From: an uncultured Solobacterium sp.
GTDB lineage: Bacteria; Bacillota_I; Bacilli_A; Erysipelotrichales; Erysipelotrichaceae
Direction of reading: 5' to 3'
DNA: 7,519 bases
Assembly: GCA_900552125.1 (NCBI GenBank)
Contig: URYK01000082.1
Span: forward strand, 1-7,519
The notes under the pieces are model-generated. The model saw only the letters and a list, made by a program, of their open reading frames with translations, was not told the DNA's origin and did no database searches. Position 1 is the stretch's first letter, and the number at the start of each line of letters is the position of its first letter. Positions 1 through 5,741 of this stretch are shown one piece after another. The translations under genes were made by a program, and so were the position numbers.

Positions 1-60
1 ATTATGTCCTTTTAGGACGAGTACATACCACGTCTTTTAGGCGTGGTTATGATTATAATA
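1..60 (+). mobile_element. Possible right end of an IS200/IS605-type (or tnpB) element
   Basis: Two closely spaced hairpins share a TTTTA-type loop. The first has a 5-bp stem (6-10 with 14-18). The second has an 8-bp stem including one G-T pair (27-34 with 40-47, loop 35-39). No T-run follows either, so they are not ordinary terminators. IS200/IS605 elements carry short subterminal hairpins recognised by the Y1 transposase, with the cleavage point roughly ten bases beyond the last stem. In tnpB elements the same stretch forms the 3' part of the guide RNA. By that analogy the element ends at about 55-62 and its body lies left of the window. No transposase or tnpB coding sequence is visible, so this call rests on hairpin architecture alone. 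Confidence 0.45.
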
Positions 61-350
61 AAATTGTATAAGGATTTTCTTAGATCTATGATAAACTCTA
101 AATTATTGAAGTTTCTATTTACCTAGTCCTTTAGCTCTTTCTATAGTTTTAATAAATGGCATTTTAAGCTTACCATTTTCTATTCCTATGAACGCAATAT
201 TTATTTTCATCTTCTATGGTAAAATATATAACGCGTTCAAATTCGTGATGAATATATTATATATGATTCCCAAATATTAGTTAGTTAATTAGTAAAATTA
301 GTTATTATTATGTTTTTTTTGTCTCGATAAACTATATGGCTATTTGATAT
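61..350. other. Intergenic stretch without a convincing gene
   Basis: This very AT-rich stretch contains no open frame with both a ribosome binding site and a plausible length. The only protein-like signals are two short overlapping minus-strand frames. One is a 31-codon ATG frame at 115-210. The other, in a different frame, is open from about 256 down to 170 (ending ...HRNRKW). They could be the frameshifted tail of a dead gene left beside the mobile-element end, but I cannot name a family. Nothing else was seen here: no tRNA-like cloverleaf, riboswitch or repeat array. Confidence 0.4.
115..210 (-). pseudogene. Possible decayed gene fragment
   Basis: A 31-codon minus-strand frame starts at the ATG at 208-210 and stops at 115-117. 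Its product includes the protein-like stretch FIGIENGKLKMPFIKTIERA. There is no ribosome binding site before the ATG and an in-frame stop lies just upstream. Another minus-strand frame covering about 256-170 (residues such as ERVIYFTIEDENKY) overlaps its start, as expected if a longer gene had suffered a frameshift. The family is not recognised. Chance open frames of this length are common in AT-rich DNA, so the call is weak. Confidence 0.15.
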
Positions 351-362
351 ATAATAAAAATA

Positions 363-413
363 AAAAGAGGATGTGAAAATTATTTTTTCGAACAATTTTT
401 CTTATCCTCTTTT
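363..413 (-). terminator. Rho-independent terminator of the aldolase gene
   Basis: A perfect 10-bp stem (363-372 with 404-413, arms AAAAGAGGAT and ATCCTCTTTT) encloses further AT pairing around a TTCGAA apex near 389-394. Read on the minus strand, the stem runs into TTTTTATTTTT, the expected U-rich tract. It lies about 45 bases past the stop of the leftward aldolase gene (459), so it probably ends that transcript. The A-run on the other side could let it also stop rightward readthrough from the mobile-element side. Confidence 0.8.
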
Positions 414-458
414 AATATACTAATTTAAATTATTCTAAAACTCTAGAAATATTATGAG

Positions 459-1103
459 TTAATTTGTTTTTTTACGATAAGTAGAAATAATTTCATGTAT
501 TTTAGAAGCATTAACTGCAATATCCTCAGATGACCCTTTAGTTAATAATCCTCCGAAGCCACAAATATCTACACCATTTTCTAACCAATTTATTAGATTA
601 TCAAGATTAATACCTCCACTTGCTAAAATTGGCATATCAGGAATTGGTGTTTTAAATATTTTAACTAGTTTTGGTCCATAAAAATCAGAAATAGGAAATG
701 CTTTTATGAATGATGCACCCATGCTTAATGCATCTACACATTCTGTTATTGAAGTACATCCTGGTGCATAAGGTATTTGATAACGATTACATACTTTAGA
801 TACGTCTTCATTGTAATTTGGGGCAATAATAAATTGAGCTCCATGGAGAATTGCGTGTCTTGCAGTTTCAGCATCCAATACAGTTCCTGCACCAACACAT
901 AAGCTATCTTTGTACTTTTGAGTAAGACCTTGTATGATTTCTCCTGCATTATTTAATGTGTAGCTCATTTCCATAACAGGGATTCCTCCTTTAATACAGC
1001 CATCAGCTATTTCACATGCTCTTTCTAAAGTTTCTGCACGAACTATTGCAAGAGCGCCTGCATCATACATACGTTTAGTGATATAAATTTTTTTCATTTC
1101 CAT
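459..1103 (-). CDS. eda: KDPG/KHG-type aldolase (2-keto-3-deoxy-6-phosphogluconate / 4-hydroxy-2-oxoglutarate aldolase family)
   Basis: This 214-residue cytosolic class I aldolase is a typical length for the family. Such enzymes cleave 2-keto-3-deoxy-6-phospho sugar acids to pyruvate and glyceraldehyde 3-phosphate. Visible motifs in order are Glu45 in VMEMSY (catalytic base), GAGTV at 71-75, APGCTS at 113-118, the Schiff-base Lys134 in FIKAFP, ASGGI at 161-165 and GFGGLLTKG at 182-190. The arginine that follows the catalytic Glu by four residues in E. coli Eda is Thr49 here, and the phosphate-loop serine near residue 184 is glycine, so substrate preference may differ from E. coli KDPG. The ATG at 1103 is preferred because AAGGAGG (1111-1117) lies 7 bases before it. 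The gene is transcribed divergently from the PTS operon and shares its control region, so it probably supplies that operon's carbon-cleavage step. Confidence 0.88.
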   Translation of the reverse strand: MEMKKIYITKRMYDAGALAIVRAETLERACEIADGCIKGGIPVMEMSYTLNNAGEIIQGLTQKYKDSLCVGAGTVLDAETARHAILHGAQFIIAPNYNEDVSKVCNRYQIPYAPGCTSITECVDALSMGASFIKAFPISDFYGPKLVKIFKTPIPDMPILASGGINLDNLINWLENGVDICGFGGLLTKGSSEDIAVNASKIHEIISTYRKKTN

Positions 1104-1132
1104 AAGTAATCCTCCTTATTAACTATAACTTA

Positions 1133-1161
1133 ATCTTACGAGCATTTTTAATCGCTTTCAA
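1133..1161 (-). promoter_or_regulatory. Candidate promoter for the aldolase gene
   Basis: On the minus strand a -35-like TTGAAA (1156-1161) is followed after 17 bp by a -10-like TAAGAT (1133-1138). This would start transcription near 1126, just upstream of the Shine-Dalgarno at 1111-1117. The -10 matches the consensus at only four of six bases, so it is a moderate candidate. The -35 overlaps the cre-like sequence at 1147-1160, which fits repression by occlusion. Confidence 0.4.
1147..1160 (-). promoter_or_regulatory. cre-like operator upstream of the aldolase gene
   Basis: The minus strand reads TGAAAGCGATTAAA, one mismatch from the cre consensus TGWAANCGNTNWCA (A for C at position 13). It shares the 11-base core TGAAAGCGATT with the perfect cre in front of the PTS operon. 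In Bacillota CcpA with HPr-Ser-P binds such sites. Its overlap with the putative -35 suggests repression when preferred sugars are present. Another LacI-family protein could also use it. Confidence 0.5.
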
Positions 1162-1305
1162 TTGGTTGAACAGACAAAAAATAAATGAAAAAATGACCTT
1201 TTAGACAAACATGATAATTTAAAAAATAAATTATAAATAAAAGACTGAGATTTTTAATTATTCTATAACATTAGTTATTAAATGATTAATAATAAATATT
1301 AATGA

Positions 1306-1338
1306 CTTCTGCTTTATATTAAAAAAATAAAGCAGAAG
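1306..1338. repeat. Perfect 12-bp inverted repeat in the divergent control region
   Basis: CTTCTGCTTTAT (1306-1317) is exactly mirrored by ATAAAGCAGAAG (1327-1338) across a 9-base A-rich spacer. It lies between the two divergent genes, about 200 bp from the aldolase start and 150 bp from the EIIB start. There is no T-run after it on either strand, so it is not an obvious terminator. A dyad of this length and position could be an operator for the cluster's own regulator, or a hairpin in a longer leader. Which protein, if any, binds it cannot be told from the sequence. Confidence 0.6.
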
Positions 1339-1444
1339 AATTATCTAATTAATTATAGTATGACTGGTTTACTACTAATAAGTAATATTTGTATAGTTGA
1401 CCAAAAAGAGTTAATGTTTTTTAGTTGTCTTGAACATATGAAAG

Positions 1445-1458
1445 TGAAAGCGATTTCA
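1445..1458 (+). promoter_or_regulatory. Catabolite-responsive element (cre) of the PTS operon
   Basis: TGAAAGCGATTTCA matches the cre consensus TGWAANCGNTNWCA at every fixed position. It sits 30 bases before the EIIB start and ends one base before the TATAAT at 1460-1465, so CcpA bound here would block initiation or elongation. This indicates the operon is switched off when glucose-like sugars are available, as expected for an alternative-substrate PTS. Confidence 0.75.
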
Positions 1459-1459
1459 A

Positions 1460-1465
1460 TATAAT
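1460..1465 (+). promoter_or_regulatory. Candidate -10 element of the PTS operon
   Basis: A perfect TATAAT lies directly after the cre. No good -35 is found 16-18 bp upstream: the nearest, TTGAAC at 1430-1435, is 24 bp away. Its start point would also leave a leader of only about 17 bases containing the Shine-Dalgarno (1474-1480). It may be an activator-dependent promoter or a chance match. A further weak option is TTGACC (1397-1402) with TTTAGT (1420-1425). No -24/-12 sigma-54 pattern was seen. Confidence 0.35.
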
Positions 1466-1488
1466 GTAGGCATAAGGAGGAATTAAAA

Positions 1489-1971
1489 ATGAGTATTGAA
1501 TTAACAAGAGTGGATTTTCGTTTAATTCACGGACAGGTGATTACAAGATGGCTTACACAGTGTCAAATAAATGAAATAGTTACAATTGACACAGCATTAA
1601 GCCAAGATATGTTTATGCAAGAGGTATTTAAAATGGCAGCTCCGAAAGGTGTTAAGATAACAATAATTGATATAGAAAAAGCCATTAAACTTCAGCAAGA
1701 AGGTGCCTTTGAAAAAAATCGTGTAATGATTTTATTTAAAGGAGTGTCAGAATTAAGTAAGGCAATCAAAGCAGGATTGAAATTGGAAAAAGTTCAGATT
1801 GGTGGATTAGGGGGAGGTCCAGGAAGAAAAGCGGTAAATAATGCAATCACACTAGATCGGGCAGATGCAGATGCATTACTCGAATTGGAAAAAATGGGGA
1901 CAGAAATTTATTTTCAAACTACTCCTGATTATCCGTCAGAATCACTTCAAAAAGCAGTTGCTAAATTATAA
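1489..1971 (+). CDS. PTS mannose/fructose/sorbose-family EIIB subunit
   Basis: This 160-residue cytoplasmic phosphocarrier accepts phosphate from EIIA on a histidine and passes it to the incoming substrate at EIIC/EIID. The N-terminal RVDFRLIHGQV places the phosphorylated histidine at His14. The glycine-rich GGLGGGPGR (105-113) and FQTTP (142-146) are typical of the PTSIIB_sorb fold, and the length is normal. The start is supported by AAGGAGG at 1474-1480. It is the first gene of the operon, directly behind the cre, and 15 bases separate it from EIIC. Substrate cannot be assigned from this subunit alone: the family covers mannose, fructose, sorbose, N-acetylgalactosamine, gluconate, glucosaminate and Amadori compounds. 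Confidence 0.95.
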   Translation: MSIELTRVDFRLIHGQVITRWLTQCQINEIVTIDTALSQDMFMQEVFKMAAPKGVKITIIDIEKAIKLQQEGAFEKNRVMILFKGVSELSKAIKAGLKLEKVQIGGLGGGPGRKAVNNAITLDRADADALLELEKMGTEIYFQTTPDYPSESLQKAVAKL

Positions 1972-1986
1972 TAGGAGGATAGAAAA

Positions 1987-2733
1987 ATGGTAATTCAAGC
2001 GGCATTAGTTGGTTTACTATATTGGCTCTCAATGGGACGTGCTAGTTATTTCTTCTCATTTGCATTTAGAAAGCCAGTTGTACTAGGGGTCTTTATAGGT
2101 CTTGTTTACGGTGATGTAAAAACAGGCTTGTTATATGGAGCAACTATTCAGTTGATGTATATGGGTGGTATAGAAGCAGGTGGAAATATTCCAAGTGATC
2201 AGGGATTAGCGACTTGTATCGCAATTCCAGCGGCTATGGCAAATAATTTAGATCCAGCTGCTGCGGTTGCTTTGGCAGTTCCATTCGGAGTTCTAGGCGT
2301 ATTGATTAATAATGTAAGACGTACAATCAATTCGTTTTATAATACAAAAGCAGATAAATTTATTGATAATAGAGAATATGATAAGTTATCTATCTTCTCA
2401 TTTGTATTACCTTGGTTAACAAACGGAGTTTTATATTTTACTCCAGTATTTATTGCTACGTTATTTGGTTCAGATGTTGTACAGGCATTCATTAATGTTA
2501 TCCCTGAGTGGGCAATGAATGGATTAACAAATGCAGGAAATATGCTTCCTGGATTAGGTTTTGCAATGACTTTAGTAGTTATGGGTAAAAAGAAATATTT
2601 ACCATTCTTCGTATTAGGATTCTTCCTATATTCTGTAATGGGATTCTCAATGTTGACGGGGGCTGTTATTGCATTATGTCTTGCATTAATCGTGTCTCTA
2701 TTTAAACAAAATGATGAGGAGGAAATGGCATGA
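1987..2733 (+). CDS. PTS mannose-family EIIC membrane subunit
   Basis: This 248-residue integral membrane protein forms, with EIID, the substrate channel of the PTS. Hydrophobic segments run through most of its length, with GLVYGDVKTGLLYGATIQL near 38-56 and the family's polar motif GGNIPSDQG at 65-73. A positively charged loop, NNVRRTINSFYNTKADKF, precedes the second hydrophobic half. The protein ends with an acidic tail (NDEEEMA). A strong AGGAGG (1973-1978) supports the start. Its TGA stop overlaps the EIID ATG in an ATGA arrangement, implying translational coupling of two subunits needed in equal amounts. It matches the EII-Sor (sorbose EIIC) family. Confidence 0.95.
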   Translation: MVIQAALVGLLYWLSMGRASYFFSFAFRKPVVLGVFIGLVYGDVKTGLLYGATIQLMYMGGIEAGGNIPSDQGLATCIAIPAAMANNLDPAAAVALAVPFGVLGVLINNVRRTINSFYNTKADKFIDNREYDKLSIFSFVLPWLTNGVLYFTPVFIATLFGSDVVQAFINVIPEWAMNGLTNAGNMLPGLGFAMTLVVMGKKKYLPFFVLGFFLYSVMGFSMLTGAVIALCLALIVSLFKQNDEEEMA

Positions 2734-3581
2734 GTAATGAAGTAAATAATACAGTAATAGATGAAAAGAAAACAATGATAACAAAAAAAGATTTACTTAA
2801 AGCATGGTGGAAATGGACTTTGGCTGTTGAAGTTCCTGTAAGTTTTGACAGAATGCAGGCGCTGGCTTTTGGATATTCAATGAATAGTGTTCTTCGTAAA
2901 TTATATAAAGACGATCCAGATGAGTTGCAGGAAGCTATGAGAAGACATACTTCAATGTTCAATACAAACTGTGATTGGGGAAGTATTATCCATGGAATAA
3001 CCATTTCCTTAGAGGAACAACGTGCATTGGGACATGATGATGTTAGTCCTGAAGTCATTCAATCATTAAAACTAGGTTTAATGGGACCATTGGCAGGAAT
3101 TGGAGATAGTGTAGACCAGGGAATTGTAGCAACTATTCCACTAGCTATTTTTGTTCCAATGGCATTAGAAGGATCAGTAATAGCTGCATTTATTCCAGGA
3201 TTAATTTACATGGCATGGAGTTTTGGATGGTCTTGGTTCCTGTTTAATAAAGGATATACACTTGGTAAAAACTCTGTATTAGAAATCTTACATTCTGGAG
3301 CTATAAAAAAAGTTATTGATATCGCTAGTATCGTAGGTCTATTCATGATTGGTTGTTTATCTGCTTCATATATAAAAGTTCAAACGATAATTGAATTTAC
3401 AAGTGATGCGTCTACAGTAAAATTGCAGGAAATCATTGATGGAATTTTGCCAAATATGCTTCCGTTTATAGTTGTTATGGGTATGTATTTGTATATCACA
3501 AAAAGAGGCCCTAAATATATCCGTTTAATGATATATACAATGGTTATTGCGATTGTACTAACGTTCTTCCATATTATTTAA
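2730..3581 (+). CDS. PTS mannose-family EIID membrane subunit
   Basis: This 283-residue subunit pairs with EIIC in the membrane and is found only in mannose-type PTSs. The cytosolic N-terminal part carries SFDRMQALAFGYSM (38-51) and the RRHTSMFNTN block (71-80). The family signature GPLAGIGDS is at 119-127. Hydrophobic segments follow at about 131-175 and 195-215, with a C-terminal membrane anchor at about 260-283. Length and motif order agree with the EIID-AGA family. GGAGGAAATGG inside the end of the EIIC gene supplies the ribosome binding site. A strong hairpin follows 4 bases after the stop codon and separates the transporter genes from the enzymes. Confidence 0.95.
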   Translation: MSNEVNNTVIDEKKTMITKKDLLKAWWKWTLAVEVPVSFDRMQALAFGYSMNSVLRKLYKDDPDELQEAMRRHTSMFNTNCDWGSIIHGITISLEEQRALGHDDVSPEVIQSLKLGLMGPLAGIGDSVDQGIVATIPLAIFVPMALEGSVIAAFIPGLIYMAWSFGWSWFLFNKGYTLGKNSVLEILHSGAIKKVIDIASIVGLFMIGCLSASYIKVQTIIEFTSDASTVKLQEIIDGILPNMLPFIVVMGMYLYITKRGPKYIRLMIYTMVIAIVLTFFHII

Positions 3582-3584
3582 TAA

Positions 3585-3622
3585 ACAAAACAAATCCATG
3601 GAAGAATATGGATTTGTTTTGT
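3585..3622 (+). terminator. Strong intercistronic hairpin after EIID (partial terminator or mRNA stabiliser)
   Basis: A perfect 15-bp stem (3585-3599 with 3608-3622; core arms CAAAACAAATCCAT and ATGGATTTGTTTTG) closes on an 8-base loop, GGAAGAAT. The right arm contains TTTG-TTTTG but is followed by GTGCTTTAG instead of a clean T-run, so termination is probably partial. In this position it would lower enzyme expression relative to the transporter genes, or protect the 3' end of the EIIBCD transcript from nucleases. No separate promoter is evident in the 28 bases between the hairpin and the next gene, so some readthrough is expected. Confidence 0.65.
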
Positions 3623-3650
3623 GCTTTAGAAAAAGAAAGGTGATAAGATA

Positions 3651-4580
3651 ATGAAAGTATTAATTACTCCACGAGGTTTTGCAAATTATGGATTGGACCA
3701 GGTTGAAAGAATGAGAGAAAAGGGTCTAAAAGTCCACTATAATGATACAGGAAAAGCTTACACACATGAAGAATTTAAAGAACTAGCAAAAGATGCAGAT
3801 GCTATTATTGTTGGTGTAGATAAAATGGATAGGGAAATGATGCAAGGATGCTCCAATTTGAAAGTTATATGTAAATTTGGGGTTGGGACTGATAATATTG
3901 ATTTGGATTATGCGAAAGAAAGAGAAATCTTTGTAGGAAGATGTATTGGTACAAATTCACGTTCGGTAGCAGAACATGTAATTGCTTTAATGTTTGCAGA
4001 AGCAAAACATATTTATGAATCAGTATATGATGTTAAAAATCATGGTTGGAATAAGCCTACGGGTATTGAAATATTTGGTAAAAAACTAGGAATTGTTGGA
4101 TTTGGAATGATTGGGAAATACTTAGCGGAATATGCTCATGGTCTTGGGATGGCAGTTGTAGTTTATGATACATTTCCTATTGAAGAGGAAGTGGCAAAAA
4201 AATATCACGTAAATGTTGTCACATTTGATGAAATATTAACAACTTGTGATTATATTTCTTTACATGTTCCATTACTAGATTCTACTAAAAATATGATTTC
4301 TACAAAAGAATTTAATAAAATGAAAAAAAATGCCTGTCTTTTAAATGCTGCAAGGGGAGGTATTGTTGATGAAGAAGCATTATATTATGCATTAAAAGAA
4401 AATAAAATTAGAAGTGCTTGTTTTGATGTTTATAGTTGTGAACCACCAAAACAAGAGGATAAACTTATTAAATTAAATAATTTTATATTGACTCCACATA
4501 CTGCTGCAAGAAGTCAGGAAAGTGAAACTCGAACATGTAAAATGTCAACTGATATTATATTAGAACAACTGTTAAAATAA
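3651..4580 (+). CDS. NAD-dependent D-2-hydroxyacid dehydrogenase (phosphoglycerate dehydrogenase-like)
   Basis: This cytosolic oxidoreductase of 309 residues reversibly converts a D-2-hydroxy acid to its 2-keto acid. The Rossmann motif GFGMIG (150-155) is followed by Asp173 at the end of the second strand (VVVYD), a pattern that favours NAD(H) over NADP(H). The catalytic triad is Arg235 in NAARGG, Glu264 in SCEPP and His283 in TPHTA. Upstream, the KFGVGTDNID block (75-84) is the usual substrate-side loop. There is no C-terminal ACT or regulatory domain, so a serine-biosynthesis SerA role is less likely than a catabolic one. AAAGGTG (3636-3642) supports the start. Between PTS genes, it probably acts on the imported phosphorylated compound or a product of it. 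A reductase of 2-keto-6-phosphogluconate type is one known precedent. Confidence 0.88.
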   Translation: MKVLITPRGFANYGLDQVERMREKGLKVHYNDTGKAYTHEEFKELAKDADAIIVGVDKMDREMMQGCSNLKVICKFGVGTDNIDLDYAKEREIFVGRCIGTNSRSVAEHVIALMFAEAKHIYESVYDVKNHGWNKPTGIEIFGKKLGIVGFGMIGKYLAEYAHGLGMAVVVYDTFPIEEEVAKKYHVNVVTFDEILTTCDYISLHVPLLDSTKNMISTKEFNKMKKNACLLNAARGGIVDEEALYYALKENKIRSACFDVYSCEPPKQEDKLIKLNNFILTPHTAARSQESETRTCKMSTDIILEQLLK

Positions 4581-4593
4581 AGGGTGTAATAAG

Positions 4594-5196
4594 ATGGAAT
4601 GTATAAATAAATTCTTAGAAATTGTTGAAAACGAATTAGGAAGATATATAAAAGAAATAGATAAAGAGAGCATTCAAAAGGCAGCACAATTAATTTTAGA
4701 ATGTGAAAAAAATGGAAATAGGGTTCATGTGACTGGAATAGGGAAACCAGGCCATGTAGCAGGATATATAGCTTCTTTACTTTCTTCAACAGGAACAAGC
4801 GCATACGAACTTCACGGAACAGAGGCCGTTCATGGATCTTGTGGTCAAGTAAAACCAGGTGATGTGGTAATTGCAATTTCTAATAGTGGAGAAACTATAG
4901 AATTACAAGCAACCGTAGATGCATTGTTGAATAATGATGCTCGTATTATTTGTTGCAGTGGTAATGAAGAATCTACTCTTGCGAAACATGCAGAAGTATG
5001 TTTAAAGGCTCACGTGGATCAAGAAGGTGATACATTGAATAAACCTCCAAGAGCGTCTATATTAGCTGAAATGTTGATATTACAATGTCTTAGTATTGTA
5101 TTGCAAGATGCTAAAAATCTAGATGTTAACCAATATGTAAAATGGCATCCAGGTGGAAGTTTAGGCAAAGGTATTAAAGAGATGCTGGAAAATTAG
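4594..5196 (+). CDS. SIS-domain sugar-phosphate isomerase, KpsF/GutQ (arabinose-5-phosphate isomerase) type without CBS domains
   Basis: This 200-residue cytosolic protein consists only of the SIS domain. KpsF/KdsD/GutQ proteins are normally about 320 residues because of two C-terminal CBS domains that are absent here. Motifs are GIGKPGH (48-54), TEAVHG (76-81), SNSGE (96-100) and HPGGSLGKG (185-193). Compared from memory with E. coli KdsD, the catalytic residues Lys59, Glu111, Glu152 and His193 all have counterparts at a constant offset of 8: Lys51, Glu103, Glu144 and His185. The APTSSTT loop of KdsD is replaced by NKPPRASI (149-156), so the substrate may not be arabinose 5-phosphate. Aldose-ketose isomerisation of a PTS-delivered phosphate is the likely role. 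It starts 13 bases after the dehydrogenase with a modest AAGGGTG site, and its stop codon overlaps the EIIA ribosome binding site. Confidence 0.85.
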   Translation: MECINKFLEIVENELGRYIKEIDKESIQKAAQLILECEKNGNRVHVTGIGKPGHVAGYIASLLSSTGTSAYELHGTEAVHGSCGQVKPGDVVIAISNSGETIELQATVDALLNNDARIICCSGNEESTLAKHAEVCLKAHVDQEGDTLNKPPRASILAEMLILQCLSIVLQDAKNLDVNQYVKWHPGGSLGKGIKEMLEN

Positions 5197-5204
5197 GAGG
5201 AAAT

Positions 5205-5618
5205 ATGGAAAAGTTTAATGTTGTAATAGGAACTCATGGAAGATTTGGAGAAGAATTGGTAAATTCTGCAAGAATGATTGCAGGAACATTAGAAAATGTG
5301 GAATGTTGCTCTTTGCTACCTGAATATTCTTTTGAAGATTATATGAAAATGGTGGATGAAAAGTTGAGTCAAAAAGAAGGATTTACAATTGTACTTGTTG
5401 ATTTGTTCGGGGGAACTCCATGTAATGTATTTACAGTAATGAGTAAAAAATATAAGTTTCCAGTCATTACTGGATTAAATTTACCTATGTTTATTGACTT
5501 GTATCTAAAATTAAGTAATATGGAAGAAAGCGAATTAGATTTAGAACAATTAATTTCGGATACGATTGAAACATTAAAAAACAGTTCTATTTACACCAAT
5601 GCTCAATTGCAGTCCTAA
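5205..5618 (+). CDS. PTS mannose-family EIIA subunit
   Basis: This 137-residue cytoplasmic phosphocarrier takes phosphate from HPr and gives it to EIIB. The N-terminal VVIGTHGRFGEELV places the active histidine at His11. DLFGGTPCN (66-74) and the later PVITGLNLPM segment are hallmarks of the EIIA-Man fold. It is a stand-alone domain, with EIIB encoded separately. AGGAGG (5195-5200) overlaps the isomerase stop codon, giving tight coupling. Its position after the two enzymes, instead of beside EIIBCD, is less usual but keeps all four PTS parts on one strand. No clear terminator follows, so the operon may read into the regulator unit. Confidence 0.95.
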   Translation: MEKFNVVIGTHGRFGEELVNSARMIAGTLENVECCSLLPEYSFEDYMKMVDEKLSQKEGFTIVLVDLFGGTPCNVFTVMSKKYKFPVITGLNLPMFIDLYLKLSNMEESELDLEQLISDTIETLKNSSIYTNAQLQS

Positions 5619-5625
5619 GATAGTA

Positions 5626-5654
5626 TAGACAAATCCTGATATATAAAATATAAT
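5626..5654 (+). promoter_or_regulatory. Sigma-70-type promoter of the regulator unit
   Basis: TAGACA (5626-5631, five of six matches to TTGACA) is followed after exactly 17 bp by a perfect TATAAT (5649-5654). Transcription would begin near 5661 and leave a leader of about 120 bases before the regulator start at 5783. This is the best-formed promoter in the window and suggests the regulator gene is expressed independently of the PTS operon. Confidence 0.65.
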
Positions 5655-5741
5655 TCCTCGTGAAAACGCTACAGATAAAGGAAACACAATGATTTCCTGA
5701 TTCTTAACACATTATTTTAATTATTTTAGGAAGATATCAGG
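5635..5741. repeat. CCTGAT repeat set around the regulator promoter and leader
   Basis: CCTGATAT (5635-5642) lies in the promoter spacer. CCTGAT recurs at 5696-5701, and the exact reverse complement ATATCAGG is at 5734-5741, upstream of the ribosome binding site. A small hairpin (AGGAAA 5679-5684 with TTTCCT 5693-5698) overlaps the middle copy. The set could be an autoregulatory operator or long-range pairing in the leader RNA. Eight-base matches can arise by chance, so confidence is low. Confidence 0.3.
5661..5674 (+). promoter_or_regulatory. Partial cre-like site at the regulator promoter
   Basis: TGAAAACGCTACAG has a perfect left half and CG centre of the cre consensus (TGAAAACGCT) but a degraded right half. 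It begins 7 bases after the -10, at the expected start point, a common position for CcpA repression. Its recurrence near the third promoter of the cluster is what makes it worth recording; alone it would be a weak match. Confidence 0.35.

Noticed and set aside
746..949. 67-codon minus-strand open frame
   Set aside because: It lies wholly inside the aldolase gene in another frame, has no ribosome binding site and gives a low-complexity peptide. It is a shadow frame.
1202..1217. TAGACAAA...TGATA similarity between the aldolase upstream region and the regulator promoter (5626-5641)
   Set aside because: The spacing differs by one base and the match is short in AT-rich DNA. No consistent promoter or operator reading emerged.
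1261..1305. AT-rich partial palindromes (ATTAAT/TTATTA) as an operator or origin
   Set aside because: Imperfect, low-complexity repeats expected from base composition, with no iteron spacing or DnaA-box pattern.
1104..1488. Sigma-54 (-24/-12) promoter, as used by LevR-type mannose PTS operons
   Set aside because: No TGGCAC-N5-TTGC-like pair was found, and no sigma-54 activator is encoded in the window.
2702..3058. 118-codon minus-strand open frame
   Set aside because: It is antisense to the EIIC/EIID junction, which has clear family motifs, and its peptide resembles no family.
4514..4876. 120-codon minus-strand open frame
   Set aside because: It is antisense to the dehydrogenase/isomerase junction. 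Leucine- and phenylalanine-rich content is the expected mirror of AT-rich coding DNA.
5679..5698. Terminator between EIIA and the regulator
   Set aside because: The stem is only 6 bp (AGGAAA/TTTCCT) with an 8-base loop and no immediate T-run. It is too weak to call.
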